The notes beneath the pieces are model-generated. The model ran no database searches and was not told the DNA's origin. It was given only the letters and a program-made list of their open reading frames with translations. From Microbulbifer hydrolyticus (GTDB taxonomy: Bacteria > Pseudomonadota > Gammaproteobacteria > Pseudomonadales > Cellvibrionaceae), in the NCBI RefSeq assembly GCF_009931115.1, contig NZ_CP047491.1:434001-498000 (forward strand): 64,000 nucleotides of DNA, written 5' to 3'. The position numbers and the translations under genes are program-made. Below, piece after piece: positions 53,233 to 61,593 of this stretch. Numbering within the stretch: the first letter of the stretch is position 1; every line of letters starts with the position of its first letter.

Positions 53233-54249
53233 TTATATCGCGCCGAGGGTGAGGGTAGGTTCCTGCAGGGCCGAGAGTTGCTCCCGCAGGGCCAGAATAT
53301 GTTCCGCCCAGTAGCGCGGGCTATTGAACCATGGGAACGCCATGGGAAAAGCCGGGTCCTCCCAGCGCCGGGCCAGCCAGGCCGCGTGGTGCATCTGCCG
53401 CAGGCAGCGCAGCGGCTCCACCAGCTGCAACTGGGCCGGATCAAAAGGGTAGAAGGTTTCATAGCCTTCCACGACGGTGTCGAGATAAGCGGTCTGTTCC
53501 GCGCGGTCACCGGAGATCAGCATCCAGATATCCTGAATCGCCGGGCCAGTGAGGCAGTCGTCCAGGTCCACAAACCAGGGCGTCTCGTCCCGCCACAGGA
53601 AGTTGCCACTGTGGCAGTCGCCGTGCAGCCGCAGGGTCTGCCAGGGGCGGTCGAACACCGGTGCAATCTGCTCGATGATATGTGCGGTGGTGGTCGCGTA
53701 GGCCTCCACATTTTCCCGCGGCAGGAAGTCGCCGGCGAGGATGAATTCGCGGCTGTCGATGGCGAAGCGCTGCAGGGTCAATTCCGCCCGGTGCTCGAAA
53801 GGTCGCGCCGCGCCAATGGCGTGAATCCGGCCGAGCATGGTGCCCACCTGCTCCAGGTGCTCGAAATTGTCCAGTTCAACCTGGCGCCCGCCGCGGCGGG
53901 GAAACAGCGCAAAGCGGAATCCGTGTGCCGAGTGCAGGGTATCGCCATTGATGTACATGGGCGCAACTACCGGGATCTCGGCGTCCGCCAGTTCTAGGGA
54001 GAATTGGTGCTCCTCGCGGATCTGTGCATCGCTCCAGCGCCCCGGGCGATAAAACTTGGCGATCAGCGGCTGCGCCTCATCGATTCCCACCTGATAGACA
54101 CGGTTTTCATAGCTGTTCAGGGGGAAAATACGCGCATCAGACAGCAGCCCCACACTTTCCACGCAGTCGATCACCCGGTCGGGAGTGAGGGTGTCGTAGG
54201 GATGTGCAGAAGGCTGGAGATGTGAATGGTCATTCACAGAATCGGTCAT
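53233..54249 (-). CDS. srkA: Stress response kinase A (SrkA/YihE-type)
   Basis: 338 residues from ATG 54249. A choline-kinase-like Ser/Thr kinase fold: PLNSYENRVYQVGI at the nucleotide loop, IAKFYRPGRWSD, LFPRRGGRQVELDN in the hinge, catalytic LHGDCHSGNFLWRDETPWFVDLDD. The family member in E. coli protects cells from programmed death after envelope or oxidative stress. In E. coli srkA lies next to dsbA; here it lies next to cysE. It is longer by about 10 residues at the N-terminus. Confidence 0.94.
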   Translation of the reverse strand: MTDSVNDHSHLQPSAHPYDTLTPDRVIDCVESVGLLSDARIFPLNSYENRVYQVGIDEAQPLIAKFYRPGRWSDAQIREEHQFSLELADAEIPVVAPMYINGDTLHSAHGFRFALFPRRGGRQVELDNFEHLEQVGTMLGRIHAIGAARPFEHRAELTLQRFAIDSREFILAGDFLPRENVEAYATTTAHIIEQIAPVFDRPWQTLRLHGDCHSGNFLWRDETPWFVDLDDCLTGPAIQDIWMLISGDRAEQTAYLDTVVEGYETFYPFDPAQLQLVEPLRCLRQMHHAAWLARRWEDPAFPMAFPWFNSPRYWAEHILALREQLSALQEPTLTLGAI

Positions 54250-54358
54250 GGAGGCGCTCCGTTGGCGTGGGGCGCTATGCTAACGCGGTTAGGTAATACC
54301 ACCAAACCCGTCCGCAGCGGCTTGCGCGCGGGCGATTGCCGTGGAGAGGGAGGCGCAC

Positions 54359-54673
54359 ATGAAATACATCTTCGAAGTACGGATAAAACAAGGCCATACC
54401 GCCGAGGAATACGCCGACGCCTGGGTGCGCGCCTCGGCGCTGATCCAGCGGGCGCCGGGTGCGATGGGAACCGAGCTGCATCGCAAAATCGGTGAGCCGG
54501 ACAAGCTGATCGCCATTGCGCGCTGGGCCAGCAAGGAACAGCGCGACGCCATGGAGTCAGAGCACCACCCGGAGATCGCGGCCATTATCCGCAGCGCCGC
54601 GCCGTTTGTGGAAATCCGCAGTCTCGGGGCTTACGAGGAACCCGAGTGGGTGGTGTTGCCGCCGGGCAAGTGA
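54359..54673 (+). CDS. Small dimeric alpha/beta-barrel (antibiotic-biosynthesis-monooxygenase-like) protein
   Basis: 104 residues from ATG 54359, after GGGAGG. The sequence MKYIFEVRIKQGHTAEEYAD, then GAMGTELHRKIGEPDKLIAI, ARWASKEQRDAMES fits the ferredoxin-like dimeric fold used by ABM-type and related small enzymes. No cofactor residue is evident. It is divergent from srkA and convergent with a ribbon-helix-helix gene. Function unknown. Confidence 0.78.
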   Translation: MKYIFEVRIKQGHTAEEYADAWVRASALIQRAPGAMGTELHRKIGEPDKLIAIARWASKEQRDAMESEHHPEIAAIIRSAAPFVEIRSLGAYEEPEWVVLPPGK

Positions 54674-54683
54674 GCGCCGGGGG

Positions 54684-54869
54684 TTAGACCTCATCGTCCC
54701 CGAATACCTGCTCTTTCCAGTCTGTACCCAGCCTCTGTTCGATATATTCGCGGATAAATTGCCGTACCTTCTGCGATGGGGTCACATCGTCCTCCGCACA
54801 CAGCTTTTCGAACAGGGCTTTCTTTTTCGGGTCGATCAGTAGCGTCAGACGCGCAGTACGGTTTTCCAT
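54684..54869 (-). CDS. Orphan ribbon-helix-helix (CopG-like) protein
   Basis: 61 residues from ATG 54869. The start (MENRTARLTLLIDPKKKALF) fits the DNA-contacting ribbon and first helix of the RHH fold; EKLCAEDDVTPSQKVRQFIR fits the second helix with a turn before it. No toxin-like gene is adjacent, so it is probably a stand-alone regulator rather than half of a toxin-antitoxin pair. A perfect inverted repeat lies 24 bp upstream and could be its own operator. Confidence 0.8.
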   Translation of the reverse strand: MENRTARLTLLIDPKKKALFEKLCAEDDVTPSQKVRQFIREYIEQRLGTDWKEQVFGDDEV

Positions 54870-54892
54870 CTCTCGTTCATCCGGGTAAAAAC

Positions 54893-54911
54893 ATGTTAAT
54901 CAAATTAACAT
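54893..54911. promoter_or_regulatory. Inverted repeat operator candidate between the RHH gene and dauA
   Basis: ATGTTAAT-CAA-ATTAACAT is a perfect 19-bp inverted repeat. It lies 24 bp upstream of the RHH start and its last base touches the -35 of the dauA promoter, so one protein bound here could affect both genes. Confidence 0.55.
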
Positions 54912-54938
54912 TGAAGATGTGTCTGATGAGAGGATAAT
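54911..54938 (+). promoter_or_regulatory. Probable dauA promoter
   Basis: TTGAAG, a 16-nt spacer, then GATAAT, about 47 bp before the dauA ATG. Confidence 0.6.
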
Positions 54939-54984
54939 TCGAATGCCCCCTCTTCTCAAATAGCGCCCCGCGGAGCGCACGCAT

Positions 54985-56760
54985 ATGGCACATCGCCGAC
55001 ACCTCTTCTCTCTGCGCCTGGGGTACGCCCTGCGGGAGGTGTTGGCCGGCTCCCGCTATGGGCGCACGCAGCTTGCCAGGGACCTCGTTGCCGGGGTCAC
55101 GGTGGGCATCATCGCCATTCCGCTGGCGATGGCGCTGGCGATTGCCATCGGTGTGGCGCCGCAATACGGCCTGTACAGTGCGTTTATCGCTGGCTTTCTG
55201 ATTCCCCTCGCCGGCGGGTCACGCTACAGCGTGTCGGGGCCGACCGCGGCGTTTATCGTCATCTTGGTGCCGGTGGTAGAGCAGTACGGGCTGGCGGGTC
55301 TGCTCATCGCCAGTATTCTCGCCGGCGCGATGCAGATGCTGATGGCCCTGATGCGTCTCGGCCGCTATATCCAGTACATCCCGGAGTCCGTCACCCTCGG
55401 TTTTACCGCCGGTATTGCGGTGGTGATTGCGGTGCTGCAGGTGAAGGACTTCATGGGGCTGGATATCGCCGCAATGCCCCACAGTTTTGCCGGCAAGGTG
55501 GCGGCTCTGGGCGAGGCGCTGCCGACAATCGCCCTCCCCAGTCTGTATGTGGGGCTGGCAACGCTGGCGGTGATGCTGATGTGGCCGCGCCTGAAAACCC
55601 CGCTGCCGCCACACCTGCCGGCGGTGCTTGTCGGCACGTTGCTGGCCGTTGCCCTCAACAGCCTCGGGCTGGACGTGGCGACCATCAGCTCCACTTTCCA
55701 CTACACCCTGCCGGGTGGCACAGAGAGCGCGGGTATCCCGCCAGTGTTGCCGGATTTTCAATGGCCCTGGTTGCGCACCCAGGCGGGAGAGGAATCGCTT
55801 ACGTTCAGTTGGTCGCTGGTGCGGGACATGCTGTCGGCAGCGTTTGCCATTGCCATGCTGGGTGCCATCGAATCGCTGCTATGCGCGGTGGTGCTGGATG
55901 GCATGACCGGTAAAAAGCACAGCGCCAACAGCGAGTTGATGGGACAGGGTATCGGCAATGTGGTGGCGCCGTTTTTTGGCGGCATTACCGCGACCGCTGC
56001 CATCGCCCGCTCCGCCGCCAATGTCAAAGCGGGGGCGCAGTCGCCGCTGGCGGCGATGGTGCACGCGCTGGTGGTACTGGTTGCACTGGTTTCCCTCGCG
56101 GGGCTGCTGGGCTACCTGCCCATGGCCAGTATGGCCGCACTGCTGGTAGTGGTGGCGTGGAACATGAGCGAGGCGCCAAAGGCGCTCAAGCTGCTGCGCA
56201 ATGCACCGTTCAGCGATGTGCTGGTGTTCGGTGTGTGCTTTGTGCTCACGGTCGCGATGGACATGGTGATCGCCATCACCGCCGGGGTGGTACTGGCCTC
56301 ACTGCTGTTTATGAAAAATATTGCTGAGATGACCCGGGCCAAGGACGTGAGCAATGACCGCAAGCTGGTGGATACCGATGTGCCTGAGGGCTGGAAGGTA
56401 TTCAAAATCAACGGACCGTTGTTCTTCGCCGCCGCCGAGCTGGTGTTTGCCGAGCTGTCTCTGCTCTGCCGTGGCCAGCGGGGAGTGGTGCTGTACCTGG
56501 ACTCGGTACCGATACTGGATGCGGGCGGCCTGTCGGCGATGCAGCGTTTTTTAGGCGAGTGCGCAGAGAGCAGGACCGATGTTTACCTGGCCGATTTTCA
56601 GTTTCAGCCATTAAAAACCCTGGCCAAGGCGCGTTTCAATCCCGCTGAACACGGCTGTCAGGTATTCCCGACGCTGTCCTCCGCACTGGCACGGCTTGAG
56701 GAGCGAGCACAAAAAATAGGTACCAGAAATGAAAATTTGCCAGGCAGCGCAGCAGTTTAA
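54985..56760 (+). CDS. dauA: SulP-family anion transporter, DauA-like
   Basis: 591 residues from ATG 54985. About 12-14 membrane spans in the SulP arrangement: DLVAGVTVGIIAIPLAMALA, YSVSGPTAAFIVILVPVV, ESVTLGFTAGIAVVIAVLQV, ESLLCAVVLDGMTGKKHSAN, GQGIGNVVAPFFGGITATAA. A cytoplasmic STAS domain ends the protein (PLFFAAAELVFAELSLLC, VVLYLDSVPILDAGGLSAMQ). DauA of E. coli takes up succinate and other C4-dicarboxylates at acidic pH; sulfate or bicarbonate are alternatives. The last 32 bases overlap the next small gene in another frame. Confidence 0.9.
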   Translation: MAHRRHLFSLRLGYALREVLAGSRYGRTQLARDLVAGVTVGIIAIPLAMALAIAIGVAPQYGLYSAFIAGFLIPLAGGSRYSVSGPTAAFIVILVPVVEQYGLAGLLIASILAGAMQMLMALMRLGRYIQYIPESVTLGFTAGIAVVIAVLQVKDFMGLDIAAMPHSFAGKVAALGEALPTIALPSLYVGLATLAVMLMWPRLKTPLPPHLPAVLVGTLLAVALNSLGLDVATISSTFHYTLPGGTESAGIPPVLPDFQWPWLRTQAGEESLTFSWSLVRDMLSAAFAIAMLGAIESLLCAVVLDGMTGKKHSANSELMGQGIGNVVAPFFGGITATAAIARSAANVKAGAQSPLAAMVHALVVLVALVSLAGLLGYLPMASMAALLVVVAWNMSEAPKALKLLRNAPFSDVLVFGVCFVLTVAMDMVIAITAGVVLASLLFMKNIAEMTRAKDVSNDRKLVDTDVPEGWKVFKINGPLFFAAAELVFAELSLLCRGQRGVVLYLDSVPILDAGGLSAMQRFLGECAESRTDVYLADFQFQPLKTLAKARFNPAEHGCQVFPTLSSALARLEERAQKIGTRNENLPGSAAV

Positions 56761-56959
56761 GAAGGGCGCGCTCGATGAGATTCAGCTCCGGAAAAACCCC
56801 AGTGATGTAAACCAGTGGTTTGTGATGCTGCGTAAGCAAAACGGTGACCTGCTGATGCTCGCGGATGAACAGGACGAACCCATTGTGGACGGTGACCTGA
56901 CGCGGCTGATGGGCGTGCTGAAAAGTATCGGCTGCAAGGAGGCGCGGGTCTTTCTTTGA
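56729..56959 (+). CDS. Small conserved-looking protein overlapping dauA
   Basis: 76 residues from ATG 56729, overlapping the dauA 3' end by 32 bases. The sequence is soluble and compact (FKKGALDEIQLRKNPSDVNQ, WFVMLRKQNGDLLMLADEQD, LMGVLKSIGCKEARVFL). It looks like a real folded protein rather than a chance frame. I do not recognise the family. Overlap suggests translational coupling to dauA. Confidence 0.7.
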   Translation: MKICQAAQQFKKGALDEIQLRKNPSDVNQWFVMLRKQNGDLLMLADEQDEPIVDGDLTRLMGVLKSIGCKEARVFL

Positions 56960-57028
56960 TCGTGCCGTTAAATAGCGTGGCGGCCCCGGGATACAGGGCC
57001 GCCCAACCGCAAAAGAAAAGGTGCCGGA

Positions 57029-58174
57029 TCAGATGGCGACTTTTTCCAGCGCCAGGCTGCCGATCGAATAACCCGCCCCGAAGGAGCAGATCACGCCTTT
57101 GCTGCCCACTGCCAGATCATCGCTGTTCAGGTTGAACGCAATTACCGAGCCGGCACAGCCGGTGTTGGCGTATTGATCCAGCACGATCGGCGCGCGTTCC
57201 GGCGTGGCTTCATCCCCCATCAGTTTTTTCGCGATCAACTGGTTCATGTTGATGTTTGCCTGGTGCAGCCACCAGCGGTCGATGGCGTTGGGCTCAAAGC
57301 CAACTTCCCGCACCTGGCTTTCCAGGTGCGCAGCCGCCATCGGGCAGACTTCCTTGAATACCTTGCGGCCGTTCTGGCGGAACAGCTTGCCCTCACCGAA
57401 CGGATCCACATCCGCGGCGCGGGAGGTGTAGCTGACGTTGGAGCGGATATTGTTGGAGAACACGGTTTTCGCCTTGGTGCCGAGAATTTCCCAGGCGGTG
57501 TCTGCGTTGCAGCTTTCCTTGCGTTCCACCACCGTGGCCACCGCCACATCGCCGAAAATAAAGTGGCTGTCGCGATCGGTGAAATCCACCTGCGGTGAGG
57601 CCAGCTCCGGATTGATCACCAGCACCGCTTTGGCGGAGCCGGAACTGATCGCATCCACGGCGCGCTGCAGGGCAAAGGTGGCGGAGGAGCAGGCCACTTC
57701 CATATCGAAGGCAAACCCGTCGATACCCAGCTCGCCCTGAATTTCGATAGCGATGGCGGGGTAGGCGCGCTGCAGGTAGGAGGCACCCACGATCACCGCG
57801 TCGATGTCTTCGGGCTTTTTGTTGGCTTTTTCCAGCGCCAGCTTCGCTGCCTTCAGGCCCATTTCCGCCTGCAGGCACAGTTCCTCGTCGGCGCGCTCGG
57901 GCAGGTAGGGACGCATGCGCTCGGGGTCGAGGATGCCCTCTTTGCTGATCACATAGCGGTTTTTGATGCCGGAGGCCTTCTCGATGAATTCCGCGGATGA
58001 ATAGGGCTTGGCTTTCACCTGGCCGGATTCGATCGCATCGGCGTTTTCGCGGTTGAATTTTTCCGCGTGGGTGTTGAGGGCCTGCACCAGCTCTTCGTTG
58101 CTGATGGCGTCTGGCGGAGTCCACAGTCCGGTACCGCTGATCACGATCCCGCGGGGCATCTGGAAATCACTCAT
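57029..58174 (-). CDS. Beta-ketoacyl-ACP synthase III family enzyme (FabH2/PA3286-like)
   Basis: 381 residues from ATG 58174. Thiolase fold with catalytic Cys in VACSSATFALQR, His in WWLHQANINMN and Asn in QYANTGCAGSVIAF. The insert FNRENADAIESGQVKAKPYS and the segment ERMRPYLPERADEE are longer than in housekeeping FabH. They match what I recall of Pseudomonas PA3286, which condenses octanoyl-CoA from beta-oxidation with malonyl-ACP and so feeds fatty-acid synthesis. Length (against about 320 for FabH) supports that subfamily. No acyl carrier or fab gene is adjacent. Confidence 0.85.
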   Translation of the reverse strand: MSDFQMPRGIVISGTGLWTPPDAISNEELVQALNTHAEKFNRENADAIESGQVKAKPYSSAEFIEKASGIKNRYVISKEGILDPERMRPYLPERADEELCLQAEMGLKAAKLALEKANKKPEDIDAVIVGASYLQRAYPAIAIEIQGELGIDGFAFDMEVACSSATFALQRAVDAISSGSAKAVLVINPELASPQVDFTDRDSHFIFGDVAVATVVERKESCNADTAWEILGTKAKTVFSNNIRSNVSYTSRAADVDPFGEGKLFRQNGRKVFKEVCPMAAAHLESQVREVGFEPNAIDRWWLHQANINMNQLIAKKLMGDEATPERAPIVLDQYANTGCAGSVIAFNLNSDDLAVGSKGVICSFGAGYSIGSLALEKVAI

Positions 58175-58372
58175 GTTCAATATCCCATCATCCTGTGCTG
58201 ACCACCTGTCGAGGCGCGCGGCCGGGTCAGGTGGACTTCTTTTATAACGTTAGCAGCCGGTGGATTTTTGCGCAGCCGCTGAAAAGGGCGACTATTGTGC
58301 CGATAGGAGTCACGTTGGTCTATGTATCGGCACAGGAGTACCGCTTGGTCACGGAGGGGGATCGGCTGAGTG

Positions 58373-59095
58373 TCAGGGCGTTCTGGCCAGGGCGTAAGCG
58401 CTTACCCGGGTTGCGCCTGCCGTGCACAGGGCCTGTGCCGCAACCTCCAGCGTCGCGCCGGTAGTGATCACATCATCCACCAGGCCCACATGCAGCCCGG
58501 CTACTTTATCGGGCCGCGCGGTAAAGCTGTCGGCCAGGTTTTTCAGTCGCTCGCTGCGTCGCAGTTCCTGCTGGCTGCCGGTGGGGGTGACTTTGCGCAG
58601 TGCCCCGGTGTGTACGGGGATGTGCCACTGGCGGCCGAGCCGGTCCGCAATCAGTTGTGCCTGGTTGTAGCCGCGGGAAATTTGCTTGCGCCAGTGCAGG
58701 GGCACAGGGACCAGAATGTCCGGCCTGTGGGCCTCAGGCTGGAACCGGAGGGCGGCCAGCTCGGCCAGGGTGCGGCCGGCGGCGAGATCGCCCTGGTATT
58801 TGAAACGCTGGATCAGCTGCGCCACCGGATAGGCGTAGTACCAGCAGGCACGGCTGCGACATTGGGGTGGCGGTTTTTGCTGGCAGCGCGGGCATTGACG
58901 GTCGGCCGGGTTCGGCAGCGGTAGCGCACAGGTGGTGCAGGCGTGTTCCAGCGCGGGCAGCTCTGCCTCGCATGGGGCGCAGATGCCGGCGCGGATATGC
59001 TCGTCACTGCGGCACAGGATGCAGACCGCCAACCGGGCGTCGATGGTGCGGCCGATCGAGTGCTCCCACAGCCGCTCCAGCAGGCGCAATGTCAT
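58373..59095 (-). CDS. comF: ComF-family protein
   Basis: 240 residues from ATG 59095, with AAGGAGAG upstream; the frame stays open much further across bioB, but only by chance. An N-terminal zinc-ribbon-like region has several cysteine pairs (CILCRSDEHIRAGICAPC, CTTCALPLP, CPRCQQ). A phosphoribosyltransferase domain follows with LVPVPLHWRKQISRGYNQAQ and the PRPP loop VDDVITTGATL. ComF proteins take part in DNA uptake and single-strand DNA handling in competent bacteria. It is divergent from bioB, a placement also common in Pseudomonas. Confidence 0.94.
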   Translation of the reverse strand: MTLRLLERLWEHSIGRTIDARLAVCILCRSDEHIRAGICAPCEAELPALEHACTTCALPLPNPADRQCPRCQQKPPPQCRSRACWYYAYPVAQLIQRFKYQGDLAAGRTLAELAALRFQPEAHRPDILVPVPLHWRKQISRGYNQAQLIADRLGRQWHIPVHTGALRKVTPTGSQQELRRSERLKNLADSFTARPDKVAGLHVGLVDDVITTGATLEVAAQALCTAGATRVSAYALARTP

Positions 59096-59149
59096 TTTTC
59101 TCTCCTTGCTGCGGATCCATCCTTCCGTGATGGGCGGTGACTGCCGGAC

Positions 59150-59182
59150 TTGTAAACCAGATTCGGTTCTCTCGGTTGACAG
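59150..59182. promoter_or_regulatory. BirA operator upstream of bioB
   Basis: TTGTAAACC, a 15-bp spacer, then GGTTGACAG: a near-perfect match to the proteobacterial BirA box (TTGTAAACC and GGTTTACAA, about 14-16 bp apart). The right half overlaps the -35 TTGACA of the bioB promoter, so BirA with biotinyl-AMP would block transcription. Confidence 0.88.
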
Positions 59183-59203
59183 CCAAGGGGCCACCGCTAA
59201 ACT
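59176..59203 (+). promoter_or_regulatory. Promoter of the bioB-bioF-bioHC operon
   Basis: Consensus -35 TTGACA at 59176-59181, a 16-nt spacer and TAAACT at 59198-59203. It overlaps the BirA box. Confidence 0.7.
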
Positions 59204-59287
59204 GGCAGGCCTGATGGAAACCCGGTTGTGAAACCGATCCCGACGCTGTGACCGATCCGTCCCGTCGCCCCGAGGAGAATAATTCCT

Positions 59288-60373
59288 GTGACTGCCAACC
59301 CGCAAATGTCCCAAGCCACTTCCGTTTACGGCGGCGTTCGCCACGACTGGACCCGCCAGCAGGTTCTGGACCTGTTCGCGTTGCCGTTCAATGACCTGCT
59401 GTTTACCGCACAGACGGTGCACCGCCAGCATTTTGACGCCAACCGGGTTCAGGTCAGCACCCTGTGTTCCATCAAGACCGGCGCCTGCCCGGAAGACTGC
59501 ACCTACTGCCCGCAGAGCGCCCGCTACGATACCGGCCTCGAGCGGGAAAAGCTGATGAAGGTGGAAAAGGTGGTCGAAGAGGCCCGCGCCGCCAAGGCCG
59601 GTGGTGCCACCCGCTTTTGCATGGGCGCCGCCTGGCGCTCGCCAAAGAAAAAAGACATGCCCTACGTCACCCAGATGGTGAAGGAAGTGAAGGCGCTGGG
59701 CCTGGAAACCTGCATGACCCTCGGCATGCTGACCGACGAACAGGCCAAAGATCTGGCAGATGCCGGTCTGGACTACTACAACCACAACCTGGACACCTCG
59801 CCGGAGTACTACGGTGAAATCATCACCACCCGCACCTACGAAGACCGCCTGAAAACACTGGGCAATGTGCGCGCGGCGGGCATGAAGGTCTGCGCCGGCG
59901 GCATTATCGGTCTGGGTGAAGGGGAAAAGGATCGCGCTGGTCTGCTGATGCAGCTGGCCAACCTGCCGGACCACCCGGAGTCGGTGCCCATCAATATGCT
60001 GGTCAAGGTTGCCGGTACACCGCTGGCAGACAACGAAGACCTGGACCCGTTCGAATTTATTCGCTGCATCGCCGTGGCCCGTATCATGATGCCCAGGTCC
60101 CATGTGCGCCTTTCCGCCGGGCGCGAGTCCATGAACGACGAAATGCAGTCCCTGGCCTTCCTCGCCGGCGCCAACTCAATTTTTTACGGGGAAAAACTCC
60201 TCACTACCGGCAACCCGGAAGCCAACAAGGATATGCAGCTGTTCAATCGCCTCGGTATCAAGCCGGAGGAATTTCAGCAGCACGGCGATGAGGAAGCGGT
60301 GGAAGCCGATTTGGAAGCCCGCATCAGCGAGCAGCAGAACGACCCGTACTTCTACGACGCCGCCAAGGCGTAA
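59288..60373 (+). CDS. bioB: Biotin synthase BioB
   Basis: 361 residues from GTG 59288, with GAGGAG 10 nt upstream; an ATG six codons later is a possible alternative. Radical-SAM motif CPEDCTYC (CxxxCxxC) in [18 protein letters not shown]; the second cluster cysteines and the Arg ligand lie in [11 protein letters not shown] and [24 protein letters not shown] and [16 protein letters not shown] are typical. It inserts sulfur into dethiobiotin. First gene of the operon bioB-bioF-bioHC, repressed in all likelihood by BirA. Confidence 0.97.
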   Translation: MTANPQMSQATSVYGGVRHDWTRQQVLDLFALPFNDLLFTAQTVHRQHFDANRVQVSTLCSIKTGACPEDCTYCPQSARYDTGLEREKLMKVEKVVEEARAAKAGGATRFCMGAAWRSPKKKDMPYVTQMVKEVKALGLETCMTLGMLTDEQAKDLADAGLDYYNHNLDTSPEYYGEIITTRTYEDRLKTLGNVRAAGMKVCAGGIIGLGEGEKDRAGLLMQLANLPDHPESVPINMLVKVAGTPLADNEDLDPFEFIRCIAVARIMMPRSHVRLSAGRESMNDEMQSLAFLAGANSIFYGEKLLTTGNPEANKDMQLFNRLGIKPEEFQQHGDEEAVEADLEARISEQQNDPYFYDAAKA

Positions 60374-60387
60374 GCGCAGTCGATGTT

Positions 60388-61593
60388 TTGACCCGTCTTC
60401 CGGAGTTCCTGCAAGCGCGCCTCGCCGAGCGCCGGGCGCAGCAGTTATACCGCAGCCATAAAACCCTCGCCGCCGCCCCCGGGCCGGTGGCGCTGGTGGA
60501 TGGGCGCGAACTGGTTGCCTTCAGTAGTAACGACTACCTCGGTCTCGCCGCCCATCCGGAGGTTATTGCCGCCCAGCAGCGGGGTGCCGCGCTGGGCGCC
60601 GGTGCCACCGCGTCCCACCTGGTCAATGGCCACTTTGCGATTCACCAGCAACTGCAGGACAAAATTGCCGAGGTAACCGGCCGCGAAGCCGCACTGCTGT
60701 TCGGTAGCGGCTACATGGCCAATGTCGGCGTGATCAATGCGCTGGTTGGACGCGGCGATACCGTGGTGCAGGACAAGCTCAATCACGCCTCGCTGATTGA
60801 CGGTGGCCGTCTCTCAGGTGCGCAGTACCTGCGTTTTATCCACAACGACCTGGATGCACTGGAAGTGCAGCTCAGGCGCGCACGGGAAAAGGGAACTGGC
60901 AACATCCTGCTGGCGGTGGACGGGGTCTACAGCATGGATGGCGATACCGCGCCGCTCGCGCAGATGGCGACACTTTGTGCGCGCTACGACGCCTGGCTGA
61001 TGGTGGATGAGGCCCATGGTTTTGGTGCCATGGGCAGCGATTTATTTCCCCATGCCGGCAGCGTCGCCGCCGCCGGTCTGGATCAGGACAGCGCGCCCAT
61101 CGTCATGGGAACCCTGGGCAAGGCCGCCGGCAACGCCGGTGCCTTTGTGGCGGGTTCAAAAGCATTGATTGATTACCTCACCCAGTTCGCCAGAACCTAT
61201 ATCTACACCACCGGCATGCCACCGGCGATAGCGGCCGGCTGCGTGCGCGCGCTGGAACTCATGCAGGAGCTGCCGTTGCAGCAGACCCTCGTTGCGCGCA
61301 TTGCCTATTTTCGCCAGCGCGCGGCGGTGCTCGGTCTGCCGCTGGAGGCATCCGCCAGCGCAATCCAGCCGCTGGTGCTGGGCTGCGAAAAAACGGTATT
61401 GCGGGTATCCGAAGCGCTGCAGGCGTCTGGCTATCTCGTCGGTGCCATCCGTCCGCCGACGGTCCCGGCCGGCACCGCGCGTTTACGCATAACCCTGTCC
61501 GCGCTGCACAGCGAGGAGCAGATCGACGGCCTGCTAAATGCATTGAACTCGGCACTGCAGCGAGAGAAAAATGCCGCGGGAGAAGCGTCATGA
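60388..61593 (+). CDS. bioF: 8-amino-7-oxononanoate synthase BioF
   Basis: 401 residues from TTG 60388, 14 bp after bioB; a nearby ATG (60383) runs into a stop at once. A PLP enzyme of the alpha-oxoamine synthase family: FSSNDYLGLAAHPEV, GSGYMANVGVI, DKLNHASLIDG, VDEAHGFGAMG, and the PLP lysine in TLGKAAGNAGAF. It joins pimeloyl-ACP and alanine to form KAPA. The stop overlaps the bioHC start by ATGA. Confidence 0.96.
   Translation: MTRLPEFLQARLAERRAQQLYRSHKTLAAAPGPVALVDGRELVAFSSNDYLGLAAHPEVIAAQQRGAALGAGATASHLVNGHFAIHQQLQDKIAEVTGREAALLFGSGYMANVGVINALVGRGDTVVQDKLNHASLIDGGRLSGAQYLRFIHNDLDALEVQLRRAREKGTGNILLAVDGVYSMDGDTAPLAQMATLCARYDAWLMVDEAHGFGAMGSDLFPHAGSVAAAGLDQDSAPIVMGTLGKAAGNAGAFVAGSKALIDYLTQFARTYIYTTGMPPAIAAGCVRALELMQELPLQQTLVARIAYFRQRAAVLGLPLEASASAIQPLVLGCEKTVLRVSEALQASGYLVGAIRPPTVPAGTARLRITLSALHSEEQIDGLLNALNSALQREKNAAGEAS

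Noticed and set aside
51256-53997. Large frames opposite or across the GNAT, cysE and srkA genes (51256-52392 minus, 52849-53997 plus)
   Set aside because: They overlap clearly identified genes in other frames and show biased composition without motifs.
54684-54869. Toxin-antitoxin module at the ribbon-helix-helix gene
   Set aside because: Neither neighbour resembles a toxin: one is an ABM-fold protein convergent with it and the other is a SulP transporter divergent from it.
59096-60103. Extended ComF reading frame across bioB
   Set aside because: The frame is open by chance opposite bioB; the ATG at 59095 has a strong ribosome-binding site and begins the zinc-ribbon region.
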